This document shows, piece after piece, positions 17,354 through 26,567 of a DNA stretch of 64,000 nucleotides (position 1 is the first letter of the stretch; each line of letters opens with the position of its first letter). This DNA is from Vicinamibacteria bacterium (GTDB lineage: Bacteria > Acidobacteriota > Vicinamibacteria > Fen-336), in assembly GCA_025994075.1 (NCBI GenBank), contig JAMQGV010000021.1:206161-270160 (forward strand), read 5' to 3'. Both the position numbers and the translations under genes were made by a program. The notes beneath the pieces are model-generated. The model was not told the origin of the DNA. It saw only the letters and a program-made list of their open reading frames with translations, and did no database searches.

Positions 17354-18399
17354 CGCTCTCCAGGCACCAGCACGATGCGGCGCTCCGCGCTGCCGGCGTG
17401 GAGCGCCTCGAACACGTCGTTGATCTCGTCCAGCGGGCGCTTCTCGACGAAGGGCTCCAGCGCGACCTGGCCACGGCGCACCAGTTCGACCACGGCCGGG
17501 TAGTGCTCGGGCAGGCAGCCCCAGTTGCCCTGGACTGTGGCGTCGAAGGCCATCAGGTTCGAGAGGCGGACCTCGACGGCACGGGGGGTGAAGCCGACGA
17601 CCGAGAGGTACGCCCCGTGACCGAGCAGCCCGAAGGCCGTCGCCTGCCCAGCCGGCGTGCCCGAGGTCTCGAAGATCTTCAGCCGCCAGCCCGGGCTGCT
17701 GCGGGCCTCGGCAAACTCGCGGACCTGCTTGCGGAGCTGGCGGGCGTCCGCGGCACGGCCGTCCAGGGTCAGCGCCGCACCGTGACGCGCGATCCGCTCG
17801 AGGCGAACCGGTTCGACATCGATCGCGACCACGTGGGCGCCGAGGGCCGCCGCGACCTGGACCCCGAAGCCGCCGACCCCGCCGACGCCCACGAACACGG
17901 CCACGTCTCCGGGCTGCAGCCCGCTCCGGTGGATCGCCTGATAGGGAGTCGAGACCGCGTCGGCGACGACCGAGAGCGCGACGAGGTCGACCCCGTCCGG
18001 CACGGGGCACAAGCCGCGCGCGGGGACGCGGACGTGGGATCCGAAGCCGCCGTGCACGTCGTTGCCCGGGAAGATCTGCTTCGGACAGACGGCCCCGCGG
18101 CCGGCCGCACAGGCGTCGCACTCGCCGCACGGCATCACGGCCGGTACGACGACCGCCTGCCCGAGCCAGGACTCGGCGCCGGCCCCGGCTTCGACCACGC
18201 GGCCGGAGATCTCGTGGCCGAGCACCAGCGGCAGCGCGTGCCGGGTCGGCACGCCGTCGTAGTAGTAGCCGAGGTCGGTGTGGCACACGCCACAGCCCGA
18301 GACCTCGACCAGCACCTCGCCGCTGGCGCAGTGCTCGTCCCGCGTTTCGCGGGTCAGCGGCTCGCCCACTCGGGTGAAGACCCACGAGCTCACTTGCAC
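17350..18399 (-). CDS. had: 6-hydroxycyclohex-1-ene-1-carbonyl-CoA dehydrogenase
   Basis: Had is a zinc-dependent medium-chain dehydrogenase that oxidises the cyclic hydroxy-enoyl-CoA with NAD. The 349-residue protein shows the catalytic zinc site at C39/H40 and H62/E63 (GCGVCHTD, LGHEISG), the structural zinc cysteines C91, C94, C97 and C105, and the nucleotide-binding GVGGVGGFGVQVAAALGA. It is the first aromatic gene of the directon and lies 42 bases after actF, the widest gap in that run, which leaves room for a ribosome site but no obvious promoter. Its stop overlaps oah. Naming rests on the tight had-oah-dch-bcr order. Confidence 0.92.
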   Translation of the reverse strand: MQVSSWVFTRVGEPLTRETRDEHCASGEVLVEVSGCGVCHTDLGYYYDGVPTRHALPLVLGHEISGRVVEAGAGAESWLGQAVVVPAVMPCGECDACAAGRGAVCPKQIFPGNDVHGGFGSHVRVPARGLCPVPDGVDLVALSVVADAVSTPYQAIHRSGLQPGDVAVFVGVGGVGGFGVQVAAALGAHVVAIDVEPVRLERIARHGAALTLDGRAADARQLRKQVREFAEARSSPGWRLKIFETSGTPAGQATAFGLLGHGAYLSVVGFTPRAVEVRLSNLMAFDATVQGNWGCLPEHYPAVVELVRRGQVALEPFVEKRPLDEINDVFEALHAGSAERRIVLVPGER

Positions 18400-18441
18400 G
18401 TGCCGCTCGTCTCGAACAGGACCGCCGAGCGCGGCCGTTCG

Positions 18442-19557
18442 TCAGTGACCCGCATCGGCATCCCGCTCCCACAACAGCCGCATGCCGGCCAGCACCGCCA
18501 CGGTGGCAGCGAGCGCTCCCAGCGGAACCGCCGGAACCGGACCCTGGCTCGGGGCCACGAGCAGGTAGGTGTCGAGCCAGCGTCCCAGCAGCACCACCAG
18601 CGCGGCCCGGTACAGCGACCCGGCGTCGCGCTTGGCGGGCTGTGAGATCTGGGCGACGAACGGGAACACGAAGCACAGCAGCGGGGTCAGCCAGAACAGC
18701 GCGCCCCAGCCATCGCCGAAACGGGTCACGTAGTGGCCGGTCTCCTCGGGGATGTTCGAGTACCAGATGAGCAGGTACTGGCAGAACCAGACGTAGGCCC
18801 AGAAGGTCGAAAAGGCGAAGAGCAGCTTGCCCAGATCGTGGCGCGCGGCGTCGCCGAGCGGCGCGGCCAGCCGCCCCTGGCGGTCGAGCAGCAGCGCCAG
18901 CACGGTGACCGCGGCAATCCCGCCCTGGAAGGTGCCGGCGAAGAGCAGCACGCTGTACATCGTGCTGAACCACTCGGGCTCGAGCGACATGCCCCAGTCC
19001 CAGGCCGCGACCGAGATCGAGAGCGCGAACAGCGGCAGGAAGACCAGGGCAGCCCGGACCAGGCGCCGCCGACCCTCGGCAGACGGCTGGGCAACCATCG
19101 CGCGGAGGGCTCGGCTCAGCAGGCCGATCAGCGCGAGCCAGACGACGGCGAGAACGACGGCTCGGGCCAGGAACAGCGGCGGGTTGAGCCAGGCGTGCTT
19201 GGCGTGGACCAGGGCGCTGGCGTCGGGGCGAGCCCACGGGTAGAGCGTGGTCAGCCCGAACACCAGGGCCAGGCCCACCGCGACGAGGGGCACCGGCAGC
19301 GTGCGCGCCAACCGTAGCGGCACGTTGCGCAACGGGAACCACCAGCGCGCACCAGCCACGATCTGGATGGCCAGGAACAAGGCGCCGCCCAGCGACAGCG
19401 TCACGCCGTAGAGGCCTGCCGTGAGGACCCCCGCCCAGGCCTCGGCGGGCTGGAAGCCGACAGCGCCGGCCGCCAGCAGCGCGGTGGAGAAGCCGACGGC
19501 GACGAGCTGCCCGGAAGAGGGGGCGAGCGGGCGTGGCCCGAGGGTGGTGGCGCTCAC
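18442..19557 (-). CDS. actF: Alternative complex III membrane subunit ActF
   Basis: A 371-residue polytopic membrane protein with about ten predicted helices, related to the C-terminal half of ActC/NrfD-like quinol-interacting proteins. It is the last gene of the ACIII cluster. ACIII oxidises quinol and reduces a periplasmic c-type carrier or an oxidase. The segments AWDWGMSLEPEWFSTMYSV and FSTFWAYVWFCQYLLIWYSN are typical of ActF. GTG at 19557 overlaps the actE stop (GTGA). It is followed after 42 bases by had. No cofactor motif is expected or seen. Confidence 0.9.
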   Translation of the reverse strand: MSATTLGPRPLAPSSGQLVAVGFSTALLAAGAVGFQPAEAWAGVLTAGLYGVTLSLGGALFLAIQIVAGARWWFPLRNVPLRLARTLPVPLVAVGLALVFGLTTLYPWARPDASALVHAKHAWLNPPLFLARAVVLAVVWLALIGLLSRALRAMVAQPSAEGRRRLVRAALVFLPLFALSISVAAWDWGMSLEPEWFSTMYSVLLFAGTFQGGIAAVTVLALLLDRQGRLAAPLGDAARHDLGKLLFAFSTFWAYVWFCQYLLIWYSNIPEETGHYVTRFGDGWGALFWLTPLLCFVFPFVAQISQPAKRDAGSLYRAALVVLLGRWLDTYLLVAPSQGPVPAVPLGALAATVAVLAGMRLLWERDADAGH

Positions 19558-20108
19558 TGCGCACCTCCCTGGAGCTGGCGCAGGTGGAGCACGACCCGCC
19601 AGCGGTCGGCCAGCGTGACCTGTGCCGCGTGCGGCGGCATGATGCCCTGGCCGCGCGAGATGATGTGGACGATGTGCCCGTCGGGCAGCGTGCGCGCCCG
19701 CGCGGCCGTCAGGCTCGGCGGGTTGGGGAAGCGTCCGATGATGGGCCCGTCTCCCTGGCCGGCCGGGCCGTGGCAGACCGCGCACACGTTCTCGTAGACC
19801 TGCTTGCCACGCGCCAGGGTCGCGGCGTCCGTCGTCTCCGGATTGGACAGCTCGACCCCGGCCCGCAGCGCCTCCTCGGGCCCGGGGCCGTAGGCGAACG
19901 CCTCGCCCGTCATCGGCACGGTTCCCTCGGGTGGCGTCAGCAGCGTCTGGCCGCCGCGCAGCACGGGGTTGGGATCGTAGGAGTCGTACGGCACCGAGTA
20001 GTACATGCCGGGCATCACCACGAAGCCGGGCTGCTCGCCGCGCGCACGGCACCCACTGGTCATCGCGAGTGCCAGCAGCGCCGCGGCCACCAGTCGCAGG
20101 CCCTTCAT
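19554..20108 (-). CDS. actE: Alternative complex III monoheme cytochrome c ActE
   Basis: A 184-residue periplasmic lipoprotein with a lipobox (LALAMTSGC, Cys at about 20) and one heme c site, CAVCH, in the context KQVYENVCAVCHGPAGQGDG. The distal methionine is probably in GQGIMPPHAAQ. It belongs to the ACIII complex and receives electrons from the multiheme subunit ActA. ATG at 20108 overlaps the actD stop (ATGA) and its own stop overlaps actF. The N-terminal part (PGMYYSVPYDSYDPNPV) is typical of ActE. Confidence 0.92.
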   Translation of the reverse strand: MKGLRLVAAALLALAMTSGCRARGEQPGFVVMPGMYYSVPYDSYDPNPVLRGGQTLLTPPEGTVPMTGEAFAYGPGPEEALRAGVELSNPETTDAATLARGKQVYENVCAVCHGPAGQGDGPIIGRFPNPPSLTAARARTLPDGHIVHIISRGQGIMPPHAAQVTLADRWRVVLHLRQLQGGAQ

Positions 20109-20668
20109 GCGACCCTCCAGTCCTCGACCAGCTCGAGCGGCCTCAACGCCTGGCAAAGCGTGCGGAACCGGTCCGGGGCAAAGCTGCCGTCGCGCTCCAC
20201 GACCAGCACCGCGAAGCGGTCGTCGGTGACCCGCGGGTGGGGCTGGCTGGGCGCGGATGCCGGAACCAGGCGCGGGAACAGGCGCCGACGCAGGAACAGC
20301 GTGCCGAGGGTGGCGAACGCCGCGATCAGCACGGTCAGTTCGAACGTCACCGGCACCAACGCCGGCAGCGCGGTGTCGGGCTTGCCGCCGATGTCCATCG
20401 GCCAGTCGATGACGTGGACCCAGCCCTGGAAGACCAGCTTGCCGATGCCGCCGCACAGCCCGCCGATCAAGGTGGCCAGCGCGATCCGGGTCGGCCGCAG
20501 CGCCATCGCGTCGTCGATGCCGTGGATCGGGAACGGCGAGTAGACCTCGGCGACCTCGAAGCCCTCGCCGCGCAGCCGGCGCACGGCCCCGACCGTCGTC
20601 TCCGGGGCGTCGAAGACGAGCATGTGGACGCGCCCGCGCTCCGGCGCGCGCGCCTCAGTGTGTGCCAT
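20105..20668 (-). CDS. actD: Alternative complex III subunit ActD (DUF3341)
   Basis: This 187-residue protein has a soluble ferredoxin-like N-terminal part (VHMLVFDAPETTVGAVRRLR), the family segment EVYSPFPIHGIDDAM, and two central membrane helices (about 60-80 and 108-127). It is the DUF3341 subunit of alternative complex III, a structural part without cofactors. Its ATG lies inside the end of actC (14-base overlap), and its stop overlaps actE. Confidence 0.92.
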   Translation of the reverse strand: MAHTEARAPERGRVHMLVFDAPETTVGAVRRLRGEGFEVAEVYSPFPIHGIDDAMALRPTRIALATLIGGLCGGIGKLVFQGWVHVIDWPMDIGGKPDTALPALVPVTFELTVLIAAFATLGTLFLRRRLFPRLVPASAPSQPHPRVTDDRFAVLVVERDGSFAPDRFRTLCQALRPLELVEDWRVA

Positions 20669-22064
20669 GCGCCCCCTCCTTCTGGAGAGCCAGCGTGTGC
20701 TTGATCTCGTGCAGGGCGACCACCGGGGCCACCCGCACGAAGAGCAGGAACAGGGTGAAGAACAGGCCGAAGCTGCCGATCAAGATGCCGACTTCGACCA
20801 GGGTGGGCGTGTAGTGGCTCCACGACGACGGCAGGTAGTCACGGTGCAGCGAGATGACCACGATGTTGAAGCGCTCGAACCACATTCCGATGTTGACGAA
20901 GATCGAGGCAATGAACAGCACCAGCTCCGAGCGGCGCGCGCGCGCCGACCAGAACACCTGCGGCACCACGACGTTGCAGAACACCATCAGCCAGTAGGCC
21001 CACGCGTAGGGCCCGAAGGCCCGGTTCCAGAACGTGAAGCGCTCGTAGCGCGAGCCGCTGTACCAGGCGATGAACAGCTCGGTCGCGTAGGCGAGGCCGA
21101 CCATCAGCCCCGTCGTGATCAGCACCTTGGCCATGAAGTCGAAGTGGCGCATCGTGATGAAGCGCTCGAGGTGCAGCAGCCGGCGGGTCAGCAGCACCAG
21201 CGTCATCACCATGGCGAAGCCCGAGAAGACGGCGCCGGCGACGAAGTAGGGCGGGAAGATCGTCGTGTGCCAGCCCGGGATCACGCTGGTCGCGAAGTCG
21301 AAGGAGACGATCGTGTGGACCGAGACGACCAGCGGCGTGGCCAGCCCGGCCAGCAGCAGGCAGGCCTTCTCGTAGCGCTGCCAGGTGCGGGCCGAGCCGT
21401 CCCAGCCCAGGCTCAGCCAGCCGTAGAGCTTCTGCCGCCAGCCGCGGGCGCGGTCGCGCAGGGTCGCAAAATCGGGCACCAGGCCGAGGTACCAGAACAG
21501 CAGCGACACCGTCAGGTAGGTCGAGATCGCGAACACGTCCCACACCAGCGGCGAGCGGTAGTTGACCCACAGCGAGCCACGGCTGTTCGGGTAGGGGAAC
21601 ATCCAGAAGGCCAGCCACGGGCGGCCCATGTGGATCAGCGGGAACAGCCCGGCGCAGCACACCGCGAAGATGGTCATTCCCTCGGCAGCACGCGCGATCG
21701 AGGTGCGCCACTGCTGGCGCAGCAGCAACAGGATGGCCGAGATCAGGGTGCCGGCGTGGCCGATGCCGACCCAGAAGACGAAGTTGGTGATGTCGTAGCC
21801 CCAGCCGACCGTGCGATTGAGGCCCCAGGTGCCGATGCCCTTGTAGACGGTCCAGCCGATCAGGCTGAAGCCCATCACCAGCACGGTGACGGCGGTCACG
21901 AACGCGATCCACCAGCCCTTGCCCGGCCGGCCTTCGACCGGCGCCACCAGGGCCCGGGTGACCTCGCCGTGATCGAGCGAGTCGCTGACCAACGGCTCGC
22001 GCTCCCCCGGCGGCCACAGTTCGGCGGGCCCGAGCCGGTCCGGCGTCCAGGCGCTGGCGCTCAC
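20655..22064 (-). CDS. actC: Alternative complex III NrfD-like quinol-binding subunit ActC
   Basis: A 469-residue, ten-helix membrane protein of the NrfD/PsrC family that carries the quinol site of ACIII. Family marks include NRTVGWGYDITNFVFWVGIG, HAGTLISAILLL, PLIHMGRPWLAFWMFPYPN and SVHTIVSFDFATSVIPGWH. It begins with GTG at 22064 in a GTGA overlap with actB. The first 40 residues are soluble and Pro/Glu-rich. Its position between actB and actD is the standard ACIII order. Confidence 0.94.
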   Translation of the reverse strand: MSASAWTPDRLGPAELWPPGEREPLVSDSLDHGEVTRALVAPVEGRPGKGWWIAFVTAVTVLVMGFSLIGWTVYKGIGTWGLNRTVGWGYDITNFVFWVGIGHAGTLISAILLLLRQQWRTSIARAAEGMTIFAVCCAGLFPLIHMGRPWLAFWMFPYPNSRGSLWVNYRSPLVWDVFAISTYLTVSLLFWYLGLVPDFATLRDRARGWRQKLYGWLSLGWDGSARTWQRYEKACLLLAGLATPLVVSVHTIVSFDFATSVIPGWHTTIFPPYFVAGAVFSGFAMVMTLVLLTRRLLHLERFITMRHFDFMAKVLITTGLMVGLAYATELFIAWYSGSRYERFTFWNRAFGPYAWAYWLMVFCNVVVPQVFWSARARRSELVLFIASIFVNIGMWFERFNIVVISLHRDYLPSSWSHYTPTLVEVGILIGSFGLFFTLFLLFVRVAPVVALHEIKHTLALQKEGAHGTH

Positions 22065-24994
22065 GAGTGTCCTCCCTGGCTGTCGTGCGGAGACGGGGCA
22101 CCCGCGGCGCGGGTGCGCACGCGGGCGAGGTAGGTGATCGAGGGCCTGACGCCCACGTCGGCCAGCGCCTGGAACGCGCGTGGCGCGTGCCGGCGGCTGG
22201 CGATCGACTCCGACGCGCCATCGCCGAAGTGGATGGCGCGGGCGGGGCAGCTCTGCTGGCAGGCCGTCTGCACCTCCGGGAGGTCCGCCGTACCAGCGGC
22301 GCGGGCGGCGATCCGGGCGGCCTGGATGCGCTGCACGCAGAAGGTGCACTTTTCCATCACGCCGCGGGCCCGCACCGTGACGTCCGGGTTCAGCACCATG
22401 CGCGCCACCGGCTCGCTCGGCTGGTTGTCGAACCAGTTGAAGGCGCGGACCTTGTAGGGGCAGTTGTTGGCGCAGTAGCGGGTGCCGACGCAACGGTTGT
22501 ACACCTGCTGGTTGAGCCCGTCCTCGCTGTGCACGGTGGCTGCCACGGGGCACACCGTCTCGCACGGGGCGTGGTCGCACTGGGAGCACATCATCGGCTC
22601 GAACAGCACGTCCGGCTCATCGGGCGAGCCGACGAAGTAGCGGTCGATGCGCAGCCAGTGCATGCCGCGGTTGCGCGCGATCTCGTCCGCTCCGACGACG
22701 GCGATGTTGTTCTCCGCCTGACAGGCCACGACGCAGGCGCTGCAGCCGGTGCAGGCGTCGAGGTCGAGCACCATGTGCCACTGCGGCTTCGTCGGCTCGC
22801 GCGCGGGCCACAGGTCGCGGCCCTCGGGCACGTGGGCGCCGTGCACCGCCTCGTCGGCTCCGGCGACCTGGAACACGATCGGACGGCCTTCGCTCGAGGC
22901 ATGGCGCTGGACCAGCGGCAGGCGTTCGCGGCGGTCCGTGCGCTCCACTCGGGCGGACAACCCGCGGCGGAGTGCGCGCCCGGAACCGTCGAGGCTGGCC
23001 GCGCGGGTGGCGTTCCACTCCACCGGGTCCCCGCTGCCACGTCCGCCATAGCCCACAGGCAGGCCGATCACGCGCGGGTGCTGGCCCGGCAGCACCCGCG
23101 CCGCCATCTCGACGCTCCGTGCTCCCACGCTGACGCGCACGATGTCGCCGTCCGCGACGCCGAGCGAGCGGGCGGTCTCGGGGGCCAGCCGCGCGCACGC
23201 CGACCACGCGGCGCGGGTCAGCGGATCGGGCAGCTCGCGCAGCCAGGGGACGTGGGAGCGGCTCCCGTCGCGCAGCGCGACCTCGGCGATCAACTCGGCT
23301 TCGAGCACGTCCGCGGGCCTGGCAGCAGCCGAAGTGGCGACCGCTGCCCGAAGGGCGGCGACGGCGTCACTGGGCCGAGCCGCGGGCAGCGCCGCGACCG
23401 CAGCACCTTCGGGAGCCAGGCCGCGGCGCACGGCCGTGCGCCAGGCCGCAGCGTCGGCCGCCGGCAGCACCTCGCGCTTCCAGCGCTCGGCGAGGAACTC
23501 GCGATCCTCGCGCAGCGGCGCTCCCGACCACGCGAGCAGGCTGGCGAGGGGAGCCCGCGTGGCGAACAGCGGGCGCACGGCGGGCTGGGCCAGGCTCAGC
23601 ACGCCGGCGCGCGGGCTGGCGTCGCTCCAGCACTCGAGCGGGTGATGGGCGGCGGCGACCACCTGGCAGGCGGACGCGGTGGCCGTCGGGCGGTCGGTGA
23701 CCGCGATCGTCAGCGGCACCCGCGCCAGCGCCTTGCGGATCGCATCGGCATCGGGCCACTGATCGAGCGGATCGAGCCCCAGTACCAGCAGCGCGCCGAC
23801 CTCGCCCCTGGCGAGCGCTCCGCGCAGCCAGGCGAGATCGCGGTCGAGTCCACGGCGCACCAGCGACGGGCGCTCGGGATCGAGCGTGTGGCCCTCGTTC
23901 CCGAGCAGGCGGTTGATCCAGCCGACGGCGAGCGCTTCGGCCAGATCTTCCGTGGCGGTCACGACCAGGCTGCGGCCGCGGGCCGCGAGCAGCTCCTTCG
24001 CCAGCGCATCGACTCGCGCCGCGTGGGGCGCGGCGGCCGGCAGGTCGGCGGCCAGCGCCTCGGCACCGGGACTGGCGGCGGCCACCTTGCGAAGGAGAGC
24101 AAGCGCGATCCCGCGCCGCTCGGCCGCCGTCGCCAGCCAGCGCTCGTCGGCGTTGGCACCGGTCAGCGACAGGCTGCCCTCGACGTGGACGTGGCGCAGC
24201 GGCGGGCGGTCGGCGGCCCGCCGCCGGGCCGCCCACTGCGCCGTGTGGACGACGGGCTCCGGGCCCGCACCGAGCAGATCGGTGGCGAAGGTGACGAGCA
24301 GGTCGGCCGCGCCGATCTCGAGCGCCGGCAGCAGCGGCCGCCCGTGCAGGATCTCCGCGGCCTCGAGCGCCGCCGACGCGGGTTCGGCGTCGGGGTCGAG
24401 CTCGACGAGGCGGCCGCCCCAGCGCGCGAGCAGGCCGTCGATCGCGGAGCGCAGAGTCGGGCTGGTCACGGTCCGGCTCAGCACCACCAGCGGGCGGCCG
24501 CCGAGTTCCGCGAGCCCGGCGGCGACGCGCCGGTCGACGTCCTCCCAGCTCGCCGCCTGGCCGTCGATCGCGGGCTCGCGCAGCCGGCCCGCGTCGTAGA
24601 GCGCGCGCAGGTCCCCCTGGCCGAACGCGCACAGCCCGCCGCCCGACAGCGGGTGCTCCGGGTGGCCCTCCAGCTTCACGGGACGCCCGTCGCGGACGGT
24701 CGCCACCAGCCCGCAGGCCGCGGGGCACGCCTGGCAGGTGCTCGCGTAGTGGGTGGCGACGCCCGGCGTGATCTCCTCCGGCGCCACCACGTACGGGAGC
24801 GCGTGGCGCACGGGAAGCCGCTCGCAGGCGGCGAGCGAAGCGCTGATCCCGGCCAGGGTCAGGAACGAGCGCCGCCGCAACGCCAGGGCGTGCGATTCGG
24901 TGGGCTCCGCACGCTCGGGGGCCGCCGCCGGCGCGAGCGGGTGCGCCTGCGATTCGTCCAGCTCCATCCAGGGTCGTTCGTCGGGGGTCGCCAT
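22061..24994 (-). CDS. actB: Alternative complex III ActB, molybdoenzyme-like domain fused to four-cluster ferredoxin domain
   Basis: The 977-residue protein starts with a Tat-like signal (RRRSFLTLAGISASLAAC, about 41-58), so it is exported folded. Residues about 70-700 form a molybdopterin-oxidoreductase-like domain (STCQACPAACGLVATVRDG) that in ACIII holds no molybdenum. The C-terminal part, about 750-930, has cysteine sets typical of ferredoxin subunits: CTGCSACVVACQAEN, CSQCDHAPCETVCP, CVGTRYCANNCPYK and KCTFCVQRIQ, coordinating [3Fe-4S] or [4Fe-4S] clusters. It wires quinol-derived electrons to the heme subunits. ATG 24994 lies 8 bases after actA. Confidence 0.94.
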   Translation of the reverse strand: MATPDERPWMELDESQAHPLAPAAAPERAEPTESHALALRRRSFLTLAGISASLAACERLPVRHALPYVVAPEEITPGVATHYASTCQACPAACGLVATVRDGRPVKLEGHPEHPLSGGGLCAFGQGDLRALYDAGRLREPAIDGQAASWEDVDRRVAAGLAELGGRPLVVLSRTVTSPTLRSAIDGLLARWGGRLVELDPDAEPASAALEAAEILHGRPLLPALEIGAADLLVTFATDLLGAGPEPVVHTAQWAARRRAADRPPLRHVHVEGSLSLTGANADERWLATAAERRGIALALLRKVAAASPGAEALAADLPAAAPHAARVDALAKELLAARGRSLVVTATEDLAEALAVGWINRLLGNEGHTLDPERPSLVRRGLDRDLAWLRGALARGEVGALLVLGLDPLDQWPDADAIRKALARVPLTIAVTDRPTATASACQVVAAAHHPLECWSDASPRAGVLSLAQPAVRPLFATRAPLASLLAWSGAPLREDREFLAERWKREVLPAADAAAWRTAVRRGLAPEGAAVAALPAARPSDAVAALRAAVATSAAARPADVLEAELIAEVALRDGSRSHVPWLRELPDPLTRAAWSACARLAPETARSLGVADGDIVRVSVGARSVEMAARVLPGQHPRVIGLPVGYGGRGSGDPVEWNATRAASLDGSGRALRRGLSARVERTDRRERLPLVQRHASSEGRPIVFQVAGADEAVHGAHVPEGRDLWPAREPTKPQWHMVLDLDACTGCSACVVACQAENNIAVVGADEIARNRGMHWLRIDRYFVGSPDEPDVLFEPMMCSQCDHAPCETVCPVAATVHSEDGLNQQVYNRCVGTRYCANNCPYKVRAFNWFDNQPSEPVARMVLNPDVTVRARGVMEKCTFCVQRIQAARIAARAAGTADLPEVQTACQQSCPARAIHFGDGASESIASRRHAPRAFQALADVGVRPSITYLARVRTRAAGAPSPHDSQGGHS

Positions 24995-25002
24995 CGGGAA
25001 CC

Positions 25003-25554
25003 TCAGTGGTGGCACACGGCGCAATCGGTCAGGCGGTTGGCCTGCGCCGCGGGAATCGTCGCGAAGCCCGCGCCGGTCCGCTCGCTGCCCTTGCGGTGGC
25101 ACTCGATGCACCAGCCCATCGTCAGCGGCGCATGCTGCGAGACCCGCCCCATCTCCTCGACCGGGCCGTGGCAGGTCTGGCAGGTCACGCCCGCCGCCAC
25201 GTGCGGCTTGTGGTTGAAGTAGGCGTGGTCGGGAAGCTGGTGGATACGGACCCAGGGGATCGGCTTCCCGGCGTCGACGGCGGCCCGGACCTTGGCAACC
25301 TCCGGGTGGTCCGGCAGCACCTGGCGGTGGCAGTTGAGGCAGACCGAGGCCGGCGGGATCCCGGCGTGGCGGCCGCGCTCGGCGCCGAAGTGGCAGTAGA
25401 GGCACGGGATGCGGAGGCCGCCGGCATGGACGGCGTGCGAGTAGTTGACGGGCTGGGGCGGGGCGTAGCCCTGGTTGGTCGGCTCGCAGGCGGCGAGGAC
25501 CAGCACCAGGGCCGCGGGCAGCAGGCGTCGGGACAGCGCGCTAGGGGATCGCAT
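25003..25554 (-). CDS. actA: Alternative complex III pentaheme cytochrome c ActA
   Basis: A 183-residue lipoprotein (lipobox LVLAAC near residue 23) with five heme c motifs: CLYCH, CLNCH, CQTCH, CIECH and the C-terminal CAVCHH. This is the expected multiheme electron-collecting subunit of alternative complex III. It opens the act genes, starting with ATG 25554, which overlaps the end of the TehA-like gene by 14 bases. That overlap ties the act genes to the nitrate genes upstream rather than to a promoter of their own. Confidence 0.94.
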   Translation of the reverse strand: MRSPSALSRRLLPAALVLVLAACEPTNQGYAPPQPVNYSHAVHAGGLRIPCLYCHFGAERGRHAGIPPASVCLNCHRQVLPDHPEVAKVRAAVDAGKPIPWVRIHQLPDHAYFNHKPHVAAGVTCQTCHGPVEEMGRVSQHAPLTMGWCIECHRKGSERTGAGFATIPAAQANRLTDCAVCHH

Positions 25555-26566
25555 GGGCGGGGACTTTCTCCGGGCGCAGGAGGCTGCGGATCAGGCCGAC
25601 GCTCGCGGCGCACCAGGCCGCCAGCGCGAGGACGACGAAGACCCGGGGGATGACCAGCAGGAACGGCAGGTCGAAGACGTGGGCCAGGCGGAAGGTGGCC
25701 ACCGTGTACATGCCGAGCGGGAACACGGCACCCCAGTAGAGCGGGTCGTAGCGGAGCGGGAAGCGGCGGTAGCCGTGGCGCCACGCGGCCAGGATCACGA
25801 GCATCGGGATCCACCAGGTGGCCGTGGCCCAGAACAGCGCCGTGAAGCCACGCAGGAAGGGTTCCATCGACAGCAGCAGCGGGGACGAAGGCGCATCGGC
25901 GATCAGCGTGGTCCCGGCCAGCGTCGAGATCGCCATCGCGCCCATGTTGATCCAGTAGGGCGGCATCAGGTCCGAAGGCGCGAAGGTGTAGAACGTGTAG
26001 CGGTAGAAGATCAGCGAGATCATCCAGATGTAGAGCATTCCGCCGCACAGCCAGAAGCACAGCGCGAAGAACGGCAGCAGCTCGCCGCGGCCGGGATAGC
26101 GTGGCAACAGCAGCCCGCCGAGGTTGGAGATCGACTCGGTCGCCACCACCGCCACCAGCCAGCCGCCGCTGATGCCGTCGGCCAGCGAGGGCTTGCGCTC
26201 CTTGACCGTGAGCGCGGCGAACACCGCGTAGATCAGCACGGCCCACAACACGATGGCGCACGCCCACAGCGCGGCCGCGATCGCGACCAGGTCGAGCAGG
26301 ACCAGGAGCTGGACGCCGAGCACGCTGGTCGCCGCAACCGCGGTGAAGAAGCCGACCCCGCGCTGGTGGTCGACGAGATCGGCCAGGACCCGCTGCGGGT
26401 AGCGGACGACCCGGGCCAGGTTGAGTGCCACCAGCGCGGCGAAGGCGACGACGTTGACCGGGACCAGCGCCAGCCCGATCGCGCCAAGGCCCATCTGATG
26501 GCAGGCGACCGATACGATCCCGGTTGCCATCACCAGCGCGAAGTAGGCCGGGTGGAGCCGCTCCAC
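25541..26566 (-). CDS. TehA/SLAC1-family (TDT) channel or C4-dicarboxylate transporter
   Basis: A 341-residue protein with ten hydrophobic helices and the family N-terminus HPAYFALVMATGIVSVACHQMG. The TDT family includes tellurite-resistance protein TehA, plant anion channel SLAC1 and C4-dicarboxylate carriers; SLAC1-type members conduct nitrate and chloride. Located directly after narK, with one base between, and overlapping actA, it could serve anion (nitrate or nitrite) movement, but this is inference from position. No soluble domain is fused. Confidence 0.82.
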   Translation of the reverse strand: MERLHPAYFALVMATGIVSVACHQMGLGAIGLALVPVNVVAFAALVALNLARVVRYPQRVLADLVDHQRGVGFFTAVAATSVLGVQLLVLLDLVAIAAALWACAIVLWAVLIYAVFAALTVKERKPSLADGISGGWLVAVVATESISNLGGLLLPRYPGRGELLPFFALCFWLCGGMLYIWMISLIFYRYTFYTFAPSDLMPPYWINMGAMAISTLAGTTLIADAPSSPLLLSMEPFLRGFTALFWATATWWIPMLVILAAWRHGYRRFPLRYDPLYWGAVFPLGMYTVATFRLAHVFDLPFLLVIPRVFVVLALAAWCAASVGLIRSLLRPEKVPAHAIP

Positions 26567-26567
26567 G

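Noticed and set aside
21887..21898. Third copy of the regulatory dyad, TGACGGCGGTCA (reverse orientation)
   Set aside because: It lies inside actC, encoding part of a membrane helix (VTAVTV), lacks the flanking TAGG and is far from any gene start. It is probably a coding coincidence in GC-rich DNA.
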